This document shows positions 22,964-32,895 of a stretch of DNA of 64,000 nt, one piece after another. The notes beneath the pieces are model-generated. The model was not told where the DNA came from and did not search any database. It saw only the letters and a program-made list of their open reading frames with translations. The DNA comes from Leptidea sinapis (taxonomy: Eukaryota > Arthropoda > Insecta > Lepidoptera > Pieridae), in the NCBI RefSeq assembly GCF_905404315.1, contig NC_066267.1, forward strand, positions 5,594,501 through 5,658,500, in the 5' to 3' direction. Within the stretch, counting starts at the first letter, position 1, and each line of letters begins with the position of its first letter. The position numbers and the translations under genes were made by a program.

Positions 22964-25900
22964 ATGGGTAGGGAGGACAAGGCTGCTTGGAAGACCAACT
23001 ATTTCACTAAGATAATCGTAAGTATTGTTACTGACGTTAGCATCAAACCACTACATAATATCGTGATTGGCGTAACAAAGTCGTTTCTATAATTATTAAT
23101 CATGTCATGATTTTTTTCAGCAACTTTTGGATGACTATCCCAAATGTTTCATCGTGGGTGCCGACAATGTGGGCTCAACTCAAATGCAGCAGATCCGTAT
23201 ATCACTGCGTGGACACAGCATAGTTCTGATGGGCAAAAACACCATGATGAGGAAGGCTATTAAAGACCATTTGGAGACCAATCCTGCATTGGAACAACTC
23301 CTTCCTCACATCAAGGGCAATGTTGGCTTTGTATTTACCCGTGGAGACCTTGTTGAGGTTTGTATCATTTATGTGCAATTGATACCGGGATTCTCGGTAT
23401 ACCTTATTAAAAGTGAAAAGGTTTAGTGTAGCTAATCTGATAACACTGCATTTGTTCCTAATCTGTCTCAGTGAAGCTTTCATATAGAAGGTTACCATCT
23501 CTATTTGAATTTACTAAACATGTAAATTAGGTATTTATTAGTCAAAAAGTATTAACTGTATACAATACTTGAATTTACAAATATCATTTGTTTTATTAAT
23601 GTCTGTTCTAATACCAGTGAATCAAATAATATTGTTTTACTGGCTTCGCTTTCAGACTAAATTAAATTCTCCAATTCTATCCTAATGTGATGATTGATAG
23701 TGTTTTATTGCATTGGTAATTTGGAGATACAGTTCTTTTATCATTCTGTAAAGAGAACCAATAATAGCAGTTTTTTTTTGTTAAATTATAGTCAATAACA
23801 TAATTTTATATCTGATACCTGCTTCATCTTAATATGTCAAAAAAGCAGAAATTTGTTTTATCACCTTCTACAACTTACACTTATCCTTTAAAAGTATTAT
23901 TTTGATTGTGACTTAGGGGTTTATTCTGCAAAGATAAGGAACAAATATGAATTAATAATTTGTCTATTGGTACACAACTGGATAGTTCTATTCTGTAGAT
24001 AAGTGAAGTCAGAACAATGATATGCTTTTGATTAGTAATATATAATTGTCACTTTCATCCACCAGATATAATTTGACAATCACATTGAATGATTTATGTA
24101 TATACTATATAGCTAGTATTATAATATATATATATATATATATATATTATAATACTAGCTGACCTGACAGACTTTGTTCTGTATATAATAAATAAAATAA
24201 TGTTTTTATATGAATTTGTTAATAATATATCATAACATCAAAAATTACTTTGTAAAATATGCACCCTGCTGTCGCAATGAAATTGTTTCACAGCAGAACT
24301 GTCAAACCATGCGTCAATAAATTCTCTCATAGAAATTATGTATGGATGTCAAAGGTAATACAAATTTGTTGTTTTTATTTAATTTTGCAGCATTTTTGTA
24401 TTTATTCATTTTTTAAACATTCTCTGGACTGCCACAAATAATACAAGACCTAAATTTACCAAATCGGTCCAGCCATTCTCAAGTTTTAGCAAGACTAATG
24501 AACAGCAATTCATTTTTATATATATAGATATGTATTTGTAGGTCCGTGACAAATTGTTGGAGAACAAGGTGCGAGCTCCAGCTAGGCCTGGTGCTATTGC
24601 TCCACTTGAGGTCATCATTCCAGCTCACAACACTGGTCTAGGTCCAGAGAAGACTGCCTTCTTCCAGGCCCTCTCCATTCCAACCAAGATTTCCAAAGGT
24701 GACCTGTCAATAATTGATACCTTTTGTCTTAGTTTTATCTATTGCTATTATTTAATAATGATCAACTAATTTTATGTTATGAGAGCTGACACTATCCAAA
24801 GTCGCACCAATAAATTATTATTGTCTGTTCTAATACCAAGGTAGTCTATATCTAGACACTTTGGCTTCGCTTTCAGACTATATGAAGCCCTACAACTCTA
24901 TCCTAGTGTGATTGTTTTAACATTACACATTGCACTGGCAATTTGTAGGTACATTACTAATATCATTATCAATAACAAATTGTTTTTATTATATGTTGTT
25001 ATAATATCATAAATGTTTGTGTGCAGGTACTATTGAAATCATCAATGATGTCCACATCTTAAAGCCTGGGGATAAAGTGGGAGCCTCCGAAGCTACTCTA
25101 CTGAACATGTTGAATATCTCTCCTTTCTCATATGGTCTTGTAGTGAAACAGGTGTGTAAGTGTAAATTTAGATGAACTAATAACAGACACTGGTTTTGAC
25201 ACTAGTGTTGGAATCTGATATTATAATTGTAGTGTTAACACACCAATCATATCTTATCATGCAAATTTAAATGCACATATAATACATAACAGTGTGGAGT
25301 TATAATGGCAACATTAAATAAACACCTAACCCTAACCTAACTCACCTTAATCTTAGAAATAATTCTAAAATTTAAAGTATATAATTGAAATACTCAATGT
25401 TTCATAGAAAAAATTAATGAAACAATTTTTAAGTCACCCTTATGTGGTCACATAATATTGCACAGTGTCAGTGCTTATGCTAGTGTGGATCTACTAGATT
25501 TCTTAGGTTGCCCCGAACTGATATTATGGAAAATTGATTTATGTCGGTGAATTATGTATTTCATGTTTAAATATTTTAGATTAGATTATGGCTAAGAAGT
25601 TCTACTTATATGTTTATTTAATGTGGTAATTGTAGCACCCTGTACATTTTGGATGTTTACAATATAAATGAATGTTAGCACAATACATACACATTTTTTA
25701 TGAAACCAAAGCGTTGAGTACAGTCTACATGCACAGTGTACACTGACAATTAGACTTTGGAAAATTAATTATTAGTGTATACTTGTAGTAGTCAGGTTTT
25801 GTTTCTGATATAATAATATGCACTCAGACATTCATAATCAAAATAAGATGCTAAATGTATTAACTTTTAGTGTAAGTAGATTTATCTTGAATGCCAAAAA

Positions 25901-27197
25901 TATGGATGAGAAACACCAACTTGTATTATGTTACATCCAAACAGACAGGCGGCTTGCTTAGTGCCTAGAGATGCAAGTTATGAAGTGAATAGCTAAAAGT
26001 AATACTTATGTTTGAAAATGTTTCGTTAACTGCGCACCAGGCGCCTAGCTAGTCGCTTAGAATCTATCAAATTAAATTAATGTGTTTGATTTTTGGTGAA
26101 CCTCTGGATTCAACAAGCCAGCTAATGAAATCCATACAAATGCAGTTTTGTGAAAGTTAAACTTCAACATGACTATGTCATGAACCCAAAATGATGGAAA
26201 TGGCCACAAAATGGTATATTTTAAAGATGAATTTTCTGTAATAAGCAGTTTTAGAGTTATTTTTTAATGAGACATCTCAATGTGCCGACAATAAAATGCG
26301 AGCATCTAGTGACACACCATGTAAACCACCTCTAGTGGGGCCACAATGTATCCTAGCTAGTAGCTAGGATGGCGTGACTAGACTAAAATGCTAATCAAGC
26401 CGCCTGTCTGTATAGCCTTAGAGTATGTAATGTATTTAATTATTAGCAAATTGTAATCCTGTTTCTTCTATAGGTATATGACTCTGGTACCATCTTTGCT
26501 CCATCAATTTTGGACATCAAGCCTGAGGACCTTCGTGCCAAGTTCCAAGCTGGTGTGGCGAATGTGGCTGCACTTTCACTTGCTATTGGCTACCCAACTG
26601 TTGCCTCTGCACCACACTCCATTGCCAATGGTTTCAAGAACCTCCTGGCTATTGCTGCGGTCACTGATATTGAATTCAAGGAGGCTACCACCATCAAAGA
26701 GTTCATCAAGGTATGAATTTTTTATTAATTGGCGCACACTTATCTTGCCCCAAACTAGATATAGCCTGTACTATGGGTACAAGACAATGATATATTTTAA
26801 GACAAAATATATACTTCAACAAAGATAAAGACAAACATCTGTGACTCAGAAACAAACATCCATATTCATCATATAAATGTTTGCACCTACTGGGATTTGA
26901 ACCTGGGACCTCTAACACAGGAGAGGCAGGGTTACTAACCACTGGGCTATATGGGTCATCAATTTTATTCTTATATTATAATTAAAGAAATAACAAAAGT
27001 TCTACTAACAATGTAATTTAGGATTAAATCAATTTTTAACAAACAAAATTTTGTAGGATCCAAGCAAGTTCGCAGCAGTGGCGGCTCCAGTGGCAGCAGC
27101 TGCAGCGCCAGCCGCTGACAAAAAGGCAGAAGAGAAGAAACCTGAGAAGGAGGAGTCTGAGAGTGAAGATGACATGGGCTTTGGTCTGTTCGACTAG
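22964..27197 (+). CDS. RpLP0: 60S acidic ribosomal protein P0, complete
   Basis: Coding exons: 22964-23017, 23121-23357, 24542-24698, 25027-25151, 26474-26710, 27057-27197. Phases agree and give 316 residues, the usual insect length. The protein starts MGREDKAAWKTNYFTKII, contains the rRNA/L11-binding L10 region (LMGKNTMMRKAIKDHLE) and the loop PARPGAIAPLEVIIPAHNTG. It ends with an alanine-rich hinge, a charged segment and the stalk tail SEDDMGFGLFD that contacts translation factors. P0 anchors the P1/P2 stalk on the large subunit and recruits elongation-factor GTPases. Introns carry two H/ACA snoRNA candidates, a Helitron, a MITE and a SINE. Confidence 0.97.
23599..23734 (+). ncRNA. H/ACA box snoRNA candidate in RpLP0 intron 2
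   Basis: Hairpin 1 closes with gtctg/cagac (23,601 and 23,653) and an inner stem ccagt/actgg. An H box aaatta follows, then hairpin 2 with stem ctccaa/ttggag and an ACA at 23,729-23,731, three bases before the predicted 3' end. Internal loops of the size of pseudouridylation pockets lie between the stems. A 136-nt paralogue with compensatory changes sits in the next intron. The rRNA or snRNA target could not be assigned by eye. Confidence 0.75.
24155..24528 (-). mobile_element. Helitron-like element in RpLP0 intron 2
   Basis: On the minus strand it starts TCTATATATATAAAAATGAA and ends acaaagtctgtcaggtcagctag|T. An AT-dinucleotide run and a small inverted copy of the terminus flank it at 24,113-24,154. 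Its body matches 16,250-16,425 in reverse complement. It lies between the snoRNA candidate and exon 3, enlarging that spacing to about 0.8 kb. Confidence 0.65.
24821..24956 (+). ncRNA. H/ACA box snoRNA candidate in RpLP0 intron 3
   Basis: Paralogue of the intron 2 candidate. Hairpin 1: gtctg/cagac with inner stem ccaaggtagtcta/tagacactttgg. H box atatga. Hairpin 2: cctacaa/ttgtagg with inner stem cctagtg/cactgg. ACA at 24,951-24,953. Stem bases differ from the intron 2 copy in paired fashion, while the pocket strands ttctaata, cttcgctttc and ctctatcct are shared. The 3' end is about 70 nt upstream of exon 4, a usual spacing for intronic snoRNAs. Confidence 0.8.
25290..25565 (+). repeat. interspersed repeat family Z, copy in RpLP0 intron 4
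   Basis: Shared stretches are aataattctaaaatttaaag, the aagtcaccctta region, ctactagattt and atattatggaaaatt followed by gtgaattatgtattt. Relatives lie at 34,590-34,710 and 59,005-59,225. The class is unknown. A short run acctaaccctaacctaac at 25,326 is part of it. Confidence 0.5.
25941..26411. mobile_element. MITE with 16-bp perfect terminal inverted repeats in RpLP0 intron 4
   Basis: The left end acagacaggcggcttg (25,941) and right end caagccgcctgtctgt (26,396-26,411) are exact inverse copies, extending imperfectly by about five bases. The 471-bp interior has no coding capacity. No convincing target-site duplication is visible, so the superfamily is not assigned. Confidence 0.8.
26735..26958 (-). 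mobile_element. tRNA-derived SINE in RpLP0 intron 5
   Basis: On the minus strand the head near 26,957-26,884 has an A-box-like tagcccagtggttag and a B-box-like ggttcaaatcccagtag. A body and a LINE-type tail (attgtcttgtacccatag, gtttggggcaagataa) follow. It is antisense to RpLP0 and about 100 bp from exon 6. Confidence 0.75.
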
Positions 27198-27335
27198 ACT
27201 TCACTCCACACTCACTGCTATAATCAAACCATTGAGCCTTTGTTTATATATAACAATATTTAAATACATGTAACATCTGTGGCTGGTACATCTATGTTTG
27301 CGCCGCCGGATTGGACGTCCAAGTGGCGGCTGAAC

Positions 27336-27341
27336 AATAAA
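27336..27341 (+). terminator. RpLP0: RpLP0 polyadenylation signal
   Basis: A canonical AATAAA lies 139 bases after the stop codon at 27,195-27,197, in a short 3' UTR. Confidence 0.75.
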
Positions 27342-27689
27342 GCTACTTAGTTGGAATAAGTTTTTTATTTAATTCGTCCAAATTATCCTAGAATAATAAT
27401 ATCCTGATTTACGACCTGACGCCGACCAGTTTCAGCGGCGCGGTACGGTGTGTCACTCAAAAGTTTTATCTCCGCAAGATTGCTTAGCGGCCGTGTTAAT
27501 CATGTACACATGTACGTGCGTCGATTCGAGCGCTCTAGTATGAAGTTTAAAGTAATATTCTATTACTGTGTGTTTTGTGGCTTTGTAGAGCGCGAGGATG
27601 GGGCTGGCGTATTCTCACTACTAATAACCATCCAATAAGCTGTGGCATTGCAATAATTATAATAGAAGCATAACTTAACACGATGAGTG

Positions 27690-28608
27690 CGAAACGAGGC
27701 TTGAAACACCTCGTTAATGTCTTGTCTTTATAGCGGTAAGTAAAAACTAACATCTCTGACGTGCGAGAGGCGTAACTTGTGTGGTATTGTCTAGGAAAGA
27801 GATAACTATATATCTGAGATGTGCTATTGATGCTGAGTTTTTGGGTATACCTACCTTAACGGACTTTTTAGGCCTCTTACCGCACTGAACAAATAAAAGT
27901 TTAATACAGTGCGTTACGAGGTTGCGAACACCTCGTACCGCACCCTACGCTAGCTTCAAGCGGTTAGTGTTGTGCAAAACTGCGCCCGCGACGATATAAT
28001 AAGATTGAAGAAGCAGAGAAAGTTAGTTAATAATATTATTGATGATGAAGAGGAGTTAGGTGGTAAATCTAATTCAAAATTACCGATATTTGAAAAACTG
28101 TTAAGTCTCCAATCAATATTTACAAATTATACTCAGTTTAAGTGAAATAATTATGTAGGAATATAATAAATAAATTCCAGCTATGTATATTTAAAATATG
28201 GTGTATAAATACAATATATGATAGTAATGTATTGTATGTGTCTATAGTTAGGCATTATAAACTGTTTTAATAAAAAGCATGAATAAGTACAATTAAATAA
28301 AATCGATATATTTTTCCCATCACTAAACAATATGAAAAACTGCCCTTTTCCAGTGCAGTATGGGGTATATAAGACCCCACATTTTATTTTATCTATAGAA
28401 TCTAAACTAAATAGGCGTAACATAATAGGCCCACAGGCGGCGGCAGATTTAGGTTAATCAACTCATTGATAATAATAATTGCGACAAAAACCGTACAATT
28501 CGCCTTATTTGGCGCCAAAAAAAGGATTTTTGTCTCCTGTGGGGTTTACTAAGCCTCGTGCCGCTACAACCTCTGGTTCAGAACGAGGTTTCAAACGTCT
28601 CGTAACGC
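27690..28608. repeat. three copies of a CTCG-ended palindromic motif downstream of RpLP0
   Basis: The motifs acgaggcttgaaacacctcgt (27,695), acgaggttgcgaacacctcgt (27,924) and acgaggtttcaaacgtctcgt (28,582) share an imperfect stem with an aac-containing loop and are otherwise embedded in dissimilar sequence. No open frame of note surrounds them. Confidence 0.6.
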
Positions 28609-28984
28609 AGTAATGGAAAGTACAGATAAATCAGTGACGCTGGGAACGTGTTAAATGAAATTTTGAAGAGCAGCTACAATACGACAAATATGTTTTTTTT
28701 TTTGGGTTTGATTCTTAAATTGAACAAGAATCCTTTTATGTGTACGACATTCAGTGATTTTTATACGATCGAAGAAATTGCAAAGGATTAACAGAACTCT
28801 TCAATTTACGCTCAGAATCCATAACGTGAAAAAGTTCGATTCCATTACTGGTCGGAATTGAGGCCCTCGGCGTGGCCTTGACGCTGGCGGCAAGGCTGCG
28901 CCAGCATCGAGCTCTCGGCTTTACGTGATGTCGAACAGACTCTTCGCACGTGCCTAACGCGGCTTATATTATAGCCAGTTTTGC

Positions 28985-29200
28985 ATGAGACCGTACGTTC
29001 GGAAAGCTATAGCCTATATTTATATTAATTCTTCGACTTGTACAAAAAAGAAAACGATAGCAAATTATAGGCTATCCAGAGCAAGAAGAGTTGTTGAGAA
29101 CGCCTTTGGCATTTTAAGTTCTGTGTTCAGAATATTTAGGAAACTCTTACTATTAGAACCAGAAAAAGATTCCGTCGTTCGTCGACCAAGCGAGGCAAAA
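28985..29200 (+). pseudogene. Harbinger-type transposase C-terminal fragment
   Basis: The frame contains IANYRLSRARRVVENAFGIL, then SSVFRIFRKLLLLEPEKDSVV, the C-terminal part of a HARBI1-like DDE_4 domain. It is of a different lineage from the transposase at position 1. Nothing upstream matches, so it is a relic. Confidence 0.65.
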
Positions 29201-29319
29201 TACAACCGTCTTGTGTGCAAAAATACGGAGGCGCTTTTGAGCAAAGGACAAAGACCGTCAACGTTCGGCTCGGGCAAGGCAGCGTCATTTGCGTCGGGCC
29301 TTACGTCTTGACCAACCGA

Positions 29320-30620
29320 GGATTTTCCTCGCGAGTCAGTACGCGACTATTACTATAGCAGTTCTCGTGCGAGCAATGTTACAAGACGAGCGATGGTGAC
29401 AAGGTATTGGTCATTATCTCTGACGTTACGAAACATACCAAAAAAGAAAAGGACATAGTCAGTAAATTTTGCTAAAACCATCTGTCTACAGCAAATACCA
29501 CCTCCGAGAAAAATGGCGCTAAACTTAAAAATGACAACCATGACAAATACTTTGTTGACTCATTTCAACCGCACTCGTTACAGTAAGTGTTCTGTGACCG
29601 CAGTTCCCCTGAAAACGTGATCTGGAAAGGTCATGAAACTTCCGGTTAACTAAAATAATAATAAAAATATAACTTTTAAGCAAAACTATTGGAAAAACAA
29701 GGCTACGATTATACGCGTTTTAATACCTTAGAATGTGTTTTATTTAAATAAGAACGACTTATTGAAGAGAACAAAATAAGATGTGTATTGCTGAAATAAC
29801 AAGAAGGCGAATACCACTATTTATTTCCTCGCCTTGCGAATGGGAATTGTGAAATTCCACGTAAAAGTATCTGTTGGCTGAAACTGATTTGTGTGAATAT
29901 AGTGATAATAATATAAACAAAATATTCGTGTCAAACGATTTTATTTCTTTGGTTTTAACCTAAAATTGCAAGTGTCCAATAATAAGATCGACGAACTAAA
30001 CATGTATATCACAATTACAATTTATATACAAGCGTTAGTTGAAAATAATTCCCTAGAAGCATATAAATAAATACAATAATTTCTCATACATAAATAACGA
30101 GACTTACAATAATTCCGTTTTAAAAATTCGAATGTAGCATTTAGTTAATTAATGAATAAACAGTTAGAATGGCTAAAAGAAAGGATAAGTCGACATTTGA
30201 TTATTACTCATTGAACCTAAGTAAATATATAAAATAGAATCCCATATTCCGCTGTTAGACACTTTTAAGGGACGGACTTTAAAGCGTCTATAAGTGTTAC
30301 CAACCTTATGTATGGTCGAAATGAGGATGCCCATTGTTTATGGAATCGACTTGTTAATGTTATTTAATACTATTCCATACAGGGCTTTTTATATCAGCTA
30401 CAACAAATATTGGAAGAAAATTTAAACTTAAGATTTAAACGCAGATACACCTACATTAACAGAACATAAGGCCTTCTCTATAAAACAATTTACATTTAGA
30501 CATATATATATTATCTTGACCATTCACTATAATGTAGAGCTTGAGCATGGTGAATAAACGTTTAAAATCTTTCAAAATAACAAATAGATTTCAATGGAAC
30601 CATTGTAACGAATGATACTT
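29320..30620. other. gene-free AT-rich intergenic sequence
   Basis: Only short open frames without recognisable motifs occur; no RNA gene or clear repeat was seen. Confidence 0.45.
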
Positions 30621-30628
30621 CGACATTT

Positions 30629-30907
30629 TTTTTTATTTAAATAACGGACGAGACGAGCAGGACCCATTACAATGCAGTGCCCCTCAGGATTATTGAAAAA
30701 CCCAAAAAATCTGGGGCACTACAATTGCGCTCGTCACCTTGAGACATAAGATGTTAAGTCTCGTTTGCCCAGTAATTTCACTAGCTACGGCGCCCTTCAC
30801 ACTGAAACACAGTAATGTTTACACATTACTGCTTCACGGCAGAAATAGGCGCCTTTGTGGTATCCATAATCTAGCCGGCTTCCTGTGCAAAGGAGCCTCC
30901 CACTGGT
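30629..30907 (+). repeat. interspersed repeat family A, copy 3
   Basis: Similar to the 8,815 copy but lacking the ttcagctgatggtaattgat stretch near its start; it ends gagcctcccactgg. Confidence 0.7.
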
Positions 30908-31953
30908 CATCATATTCCCACAATTCTAAGTAATATCTAAATATAAATTATTTTATAGAGTAGGCCTAATTTGATATAATATCTACATTAGAAAGAAACA
31001 CTAGGGAAATTAAAAAAAAAAAACATAATCTATCATACATATGGCCATACCTACTAAACATAAAAGTTATCCGTTAAAGACACAAAACATATTTCAACAA
31101 AGTCAACTATTGCTAATAAAACCCAATATACTGGAACGAAATGATTAAACGTAAGATTTGCTCTCTACACACATTTTCGAATATAAAATCATTAAAATTC
31201 GGAGTATATAATTTACCGTGTTTATTGTACCTTTATACTTTAATATTTCATCTGCGTTACAAGTTCTATTATCTATGGCGGCGTTCCTACAGTTTCGACA
31301 TCGAACACGAGAGGCAAAGGTCGTTAAGTATTAATTTCAATAACAAAAACCCTCAGAAAATCATTCTTGAAAGTGAAAAAAAAAATGTTTATTTATTTTT
31401 AGTTGGTATGTTGTCATAAATTTCCATTATTTTATTTACTTTTGTCATATTTTTCGCAGAAAAGTAAAATCAATCAAAGACTTAGGTACTTATCTGTTTT
31501 GTTCCGTGAATTTATTTCAACACAAAGCCTATTAACTTATAAATTGAAATGGATAGACAGTAAATTAAATAAGTTACATCAATAACTTTATATCATTCAA
31601 ATTTTAGACGTATCTTTAATATTGATAAAAAGAACAACATAAAATTCGCTGCCCAAATGAGTAATATTTGTATATTGTAAGCGAAATCAGATCATTTCAC
31701 TTACATATTGGCGTAAGTTTTGAGGATAATAAACTCTTTTTTTTACAATGGTCCGGAATGAACTTATCTCTAATTGAATTCTTGAACAGTTGTTTTTTTT
31801 TCATATTCCTCAAGATAACAGAACAGTTCAATATTTTCACACCGTTTTCTTCTATTACACGAGTATAAAGGTCCGCGAATGACGAGCGAATTCGATGCGA
31901 ATAACAACTAGTTCCAGCAAATGTGTATATAAAGATAAGACGCAAAACACTTA

Positions 31954-32250
31954 TAGCCTTACAAATAAACTTGGCATACATTTATACCTGAGAATAAGCC
32001 AAGAATATACAAAATGTTTACAAATAGACATTTTGCTTATGATTGGTTTATTCAGACGTATAACATATATAGACATTTTGCTTATGATTGGTTTATTCAG
32101 ACGTATAACGTTCCCCGCGTTTATTTGCAAAGCTGCTTGTCATTCGGAAAACTTCAGAATTATCATTGTGTTGACAGTGCTATAGTCAACATTTTGCATA
32201 TTTTATTCTCAGGTATAACTTTATGCCAAGCTTAATTGTAAGGCTTACTT
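31954..32250. mobile_element. MITE, copy 2, with a tandem duplication of its centre
   Basis: The ends (ccttacaaataaacttggca and tgccaagcttaattgtaagg) form inverted repeats, with the adjacent tatacctgagaataa also inverted. Inside, a 41-bp segment containing gacattttgcttatgattgg is present twice in a row (32,028 and 32,069), while copy 1 at 11,386 has it once. Confidence 0.7.
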
Positions 32251-32259
32251 TATAGTTGC

Positions 32260-32890
32260 GGGAAATCCCTATTATGTCTAGCTACATGGTTCTGTGCGGA
32301 ATTGGCTCAGCAAATATATTTTCAATATCTGACTATTGTAAACTTTTTAATTCAAACAGCGAAAGATATACTCCATCGCTTTTATTTCTCAAAAAATCTA
32401 GTTGCACCGCTAAGCCAATGGTGCACTAGATATAGAAGCGTATTTGTAACACTTTAAAATGTTAATATCGACACGAAAGTGTCGCGTGAGTTGATGTCAG
32501 CCGTTAGGTCGCCAGGGCGCAATTATTATTTATTTATGGAAGGAAAATGCTGTAAATTATGAAAAGTAGAGCAGTAAAAGTGTTTTTTTTTTTTTTCATA
32601 AATAATATTCCCTTAAGTTTAACAGATGCTCCGTTTAAGGAAGAACACGTGTTCATTGTAGTTATTCGTGTTTTGTTATATTGACGACATTATTATGCGT
32701 GTTATCTCATAATACACTATTAATTCTATACTCAACATCTTTTATATTCGACGTGATGGTATACCCACCAGGGCAACTCGAATTCGCGTTGAGTTCGCTG
32801 ACGTTTCGCGTCACACGCGAAAGTCCCAAACCGATATGCTCTTGTTAGGTCTACCGTAATCTAATGTAGCGTAATCATAAGAGAATATGT
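32260..32890. other. putative 3' UTR and downstream DNA of the RNF13-like gene
   Basis: The interval lies 3' of the proposed last coding exon (stop at 32,896-32,898). It holds no coding exon. Possible minus-strand AATAAA signals (TTTATT on plus) occur near 32,526 but cannot be ranked. Confidence 0.35.
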
Positions 32891-32895
32891 GTTAT

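Noticed and set aside
25320..25350. Telomere-like CCTAA repeats
   Set aside because: Only two or three imperfect units (acctaaccctaacctaac) within an interspersed repeat; no array.
27450..27640. 62-codon plus-strand frame downstream of RpLP0
   Set aside because: No motif, no splice partners, and composition does not differ from flanking noncoding DNA.
31141..31585. Two small AT-rich open frames
   Set aside because: Length and composition are expected by chance in such AT-rich sequence, with no recognised similarity.
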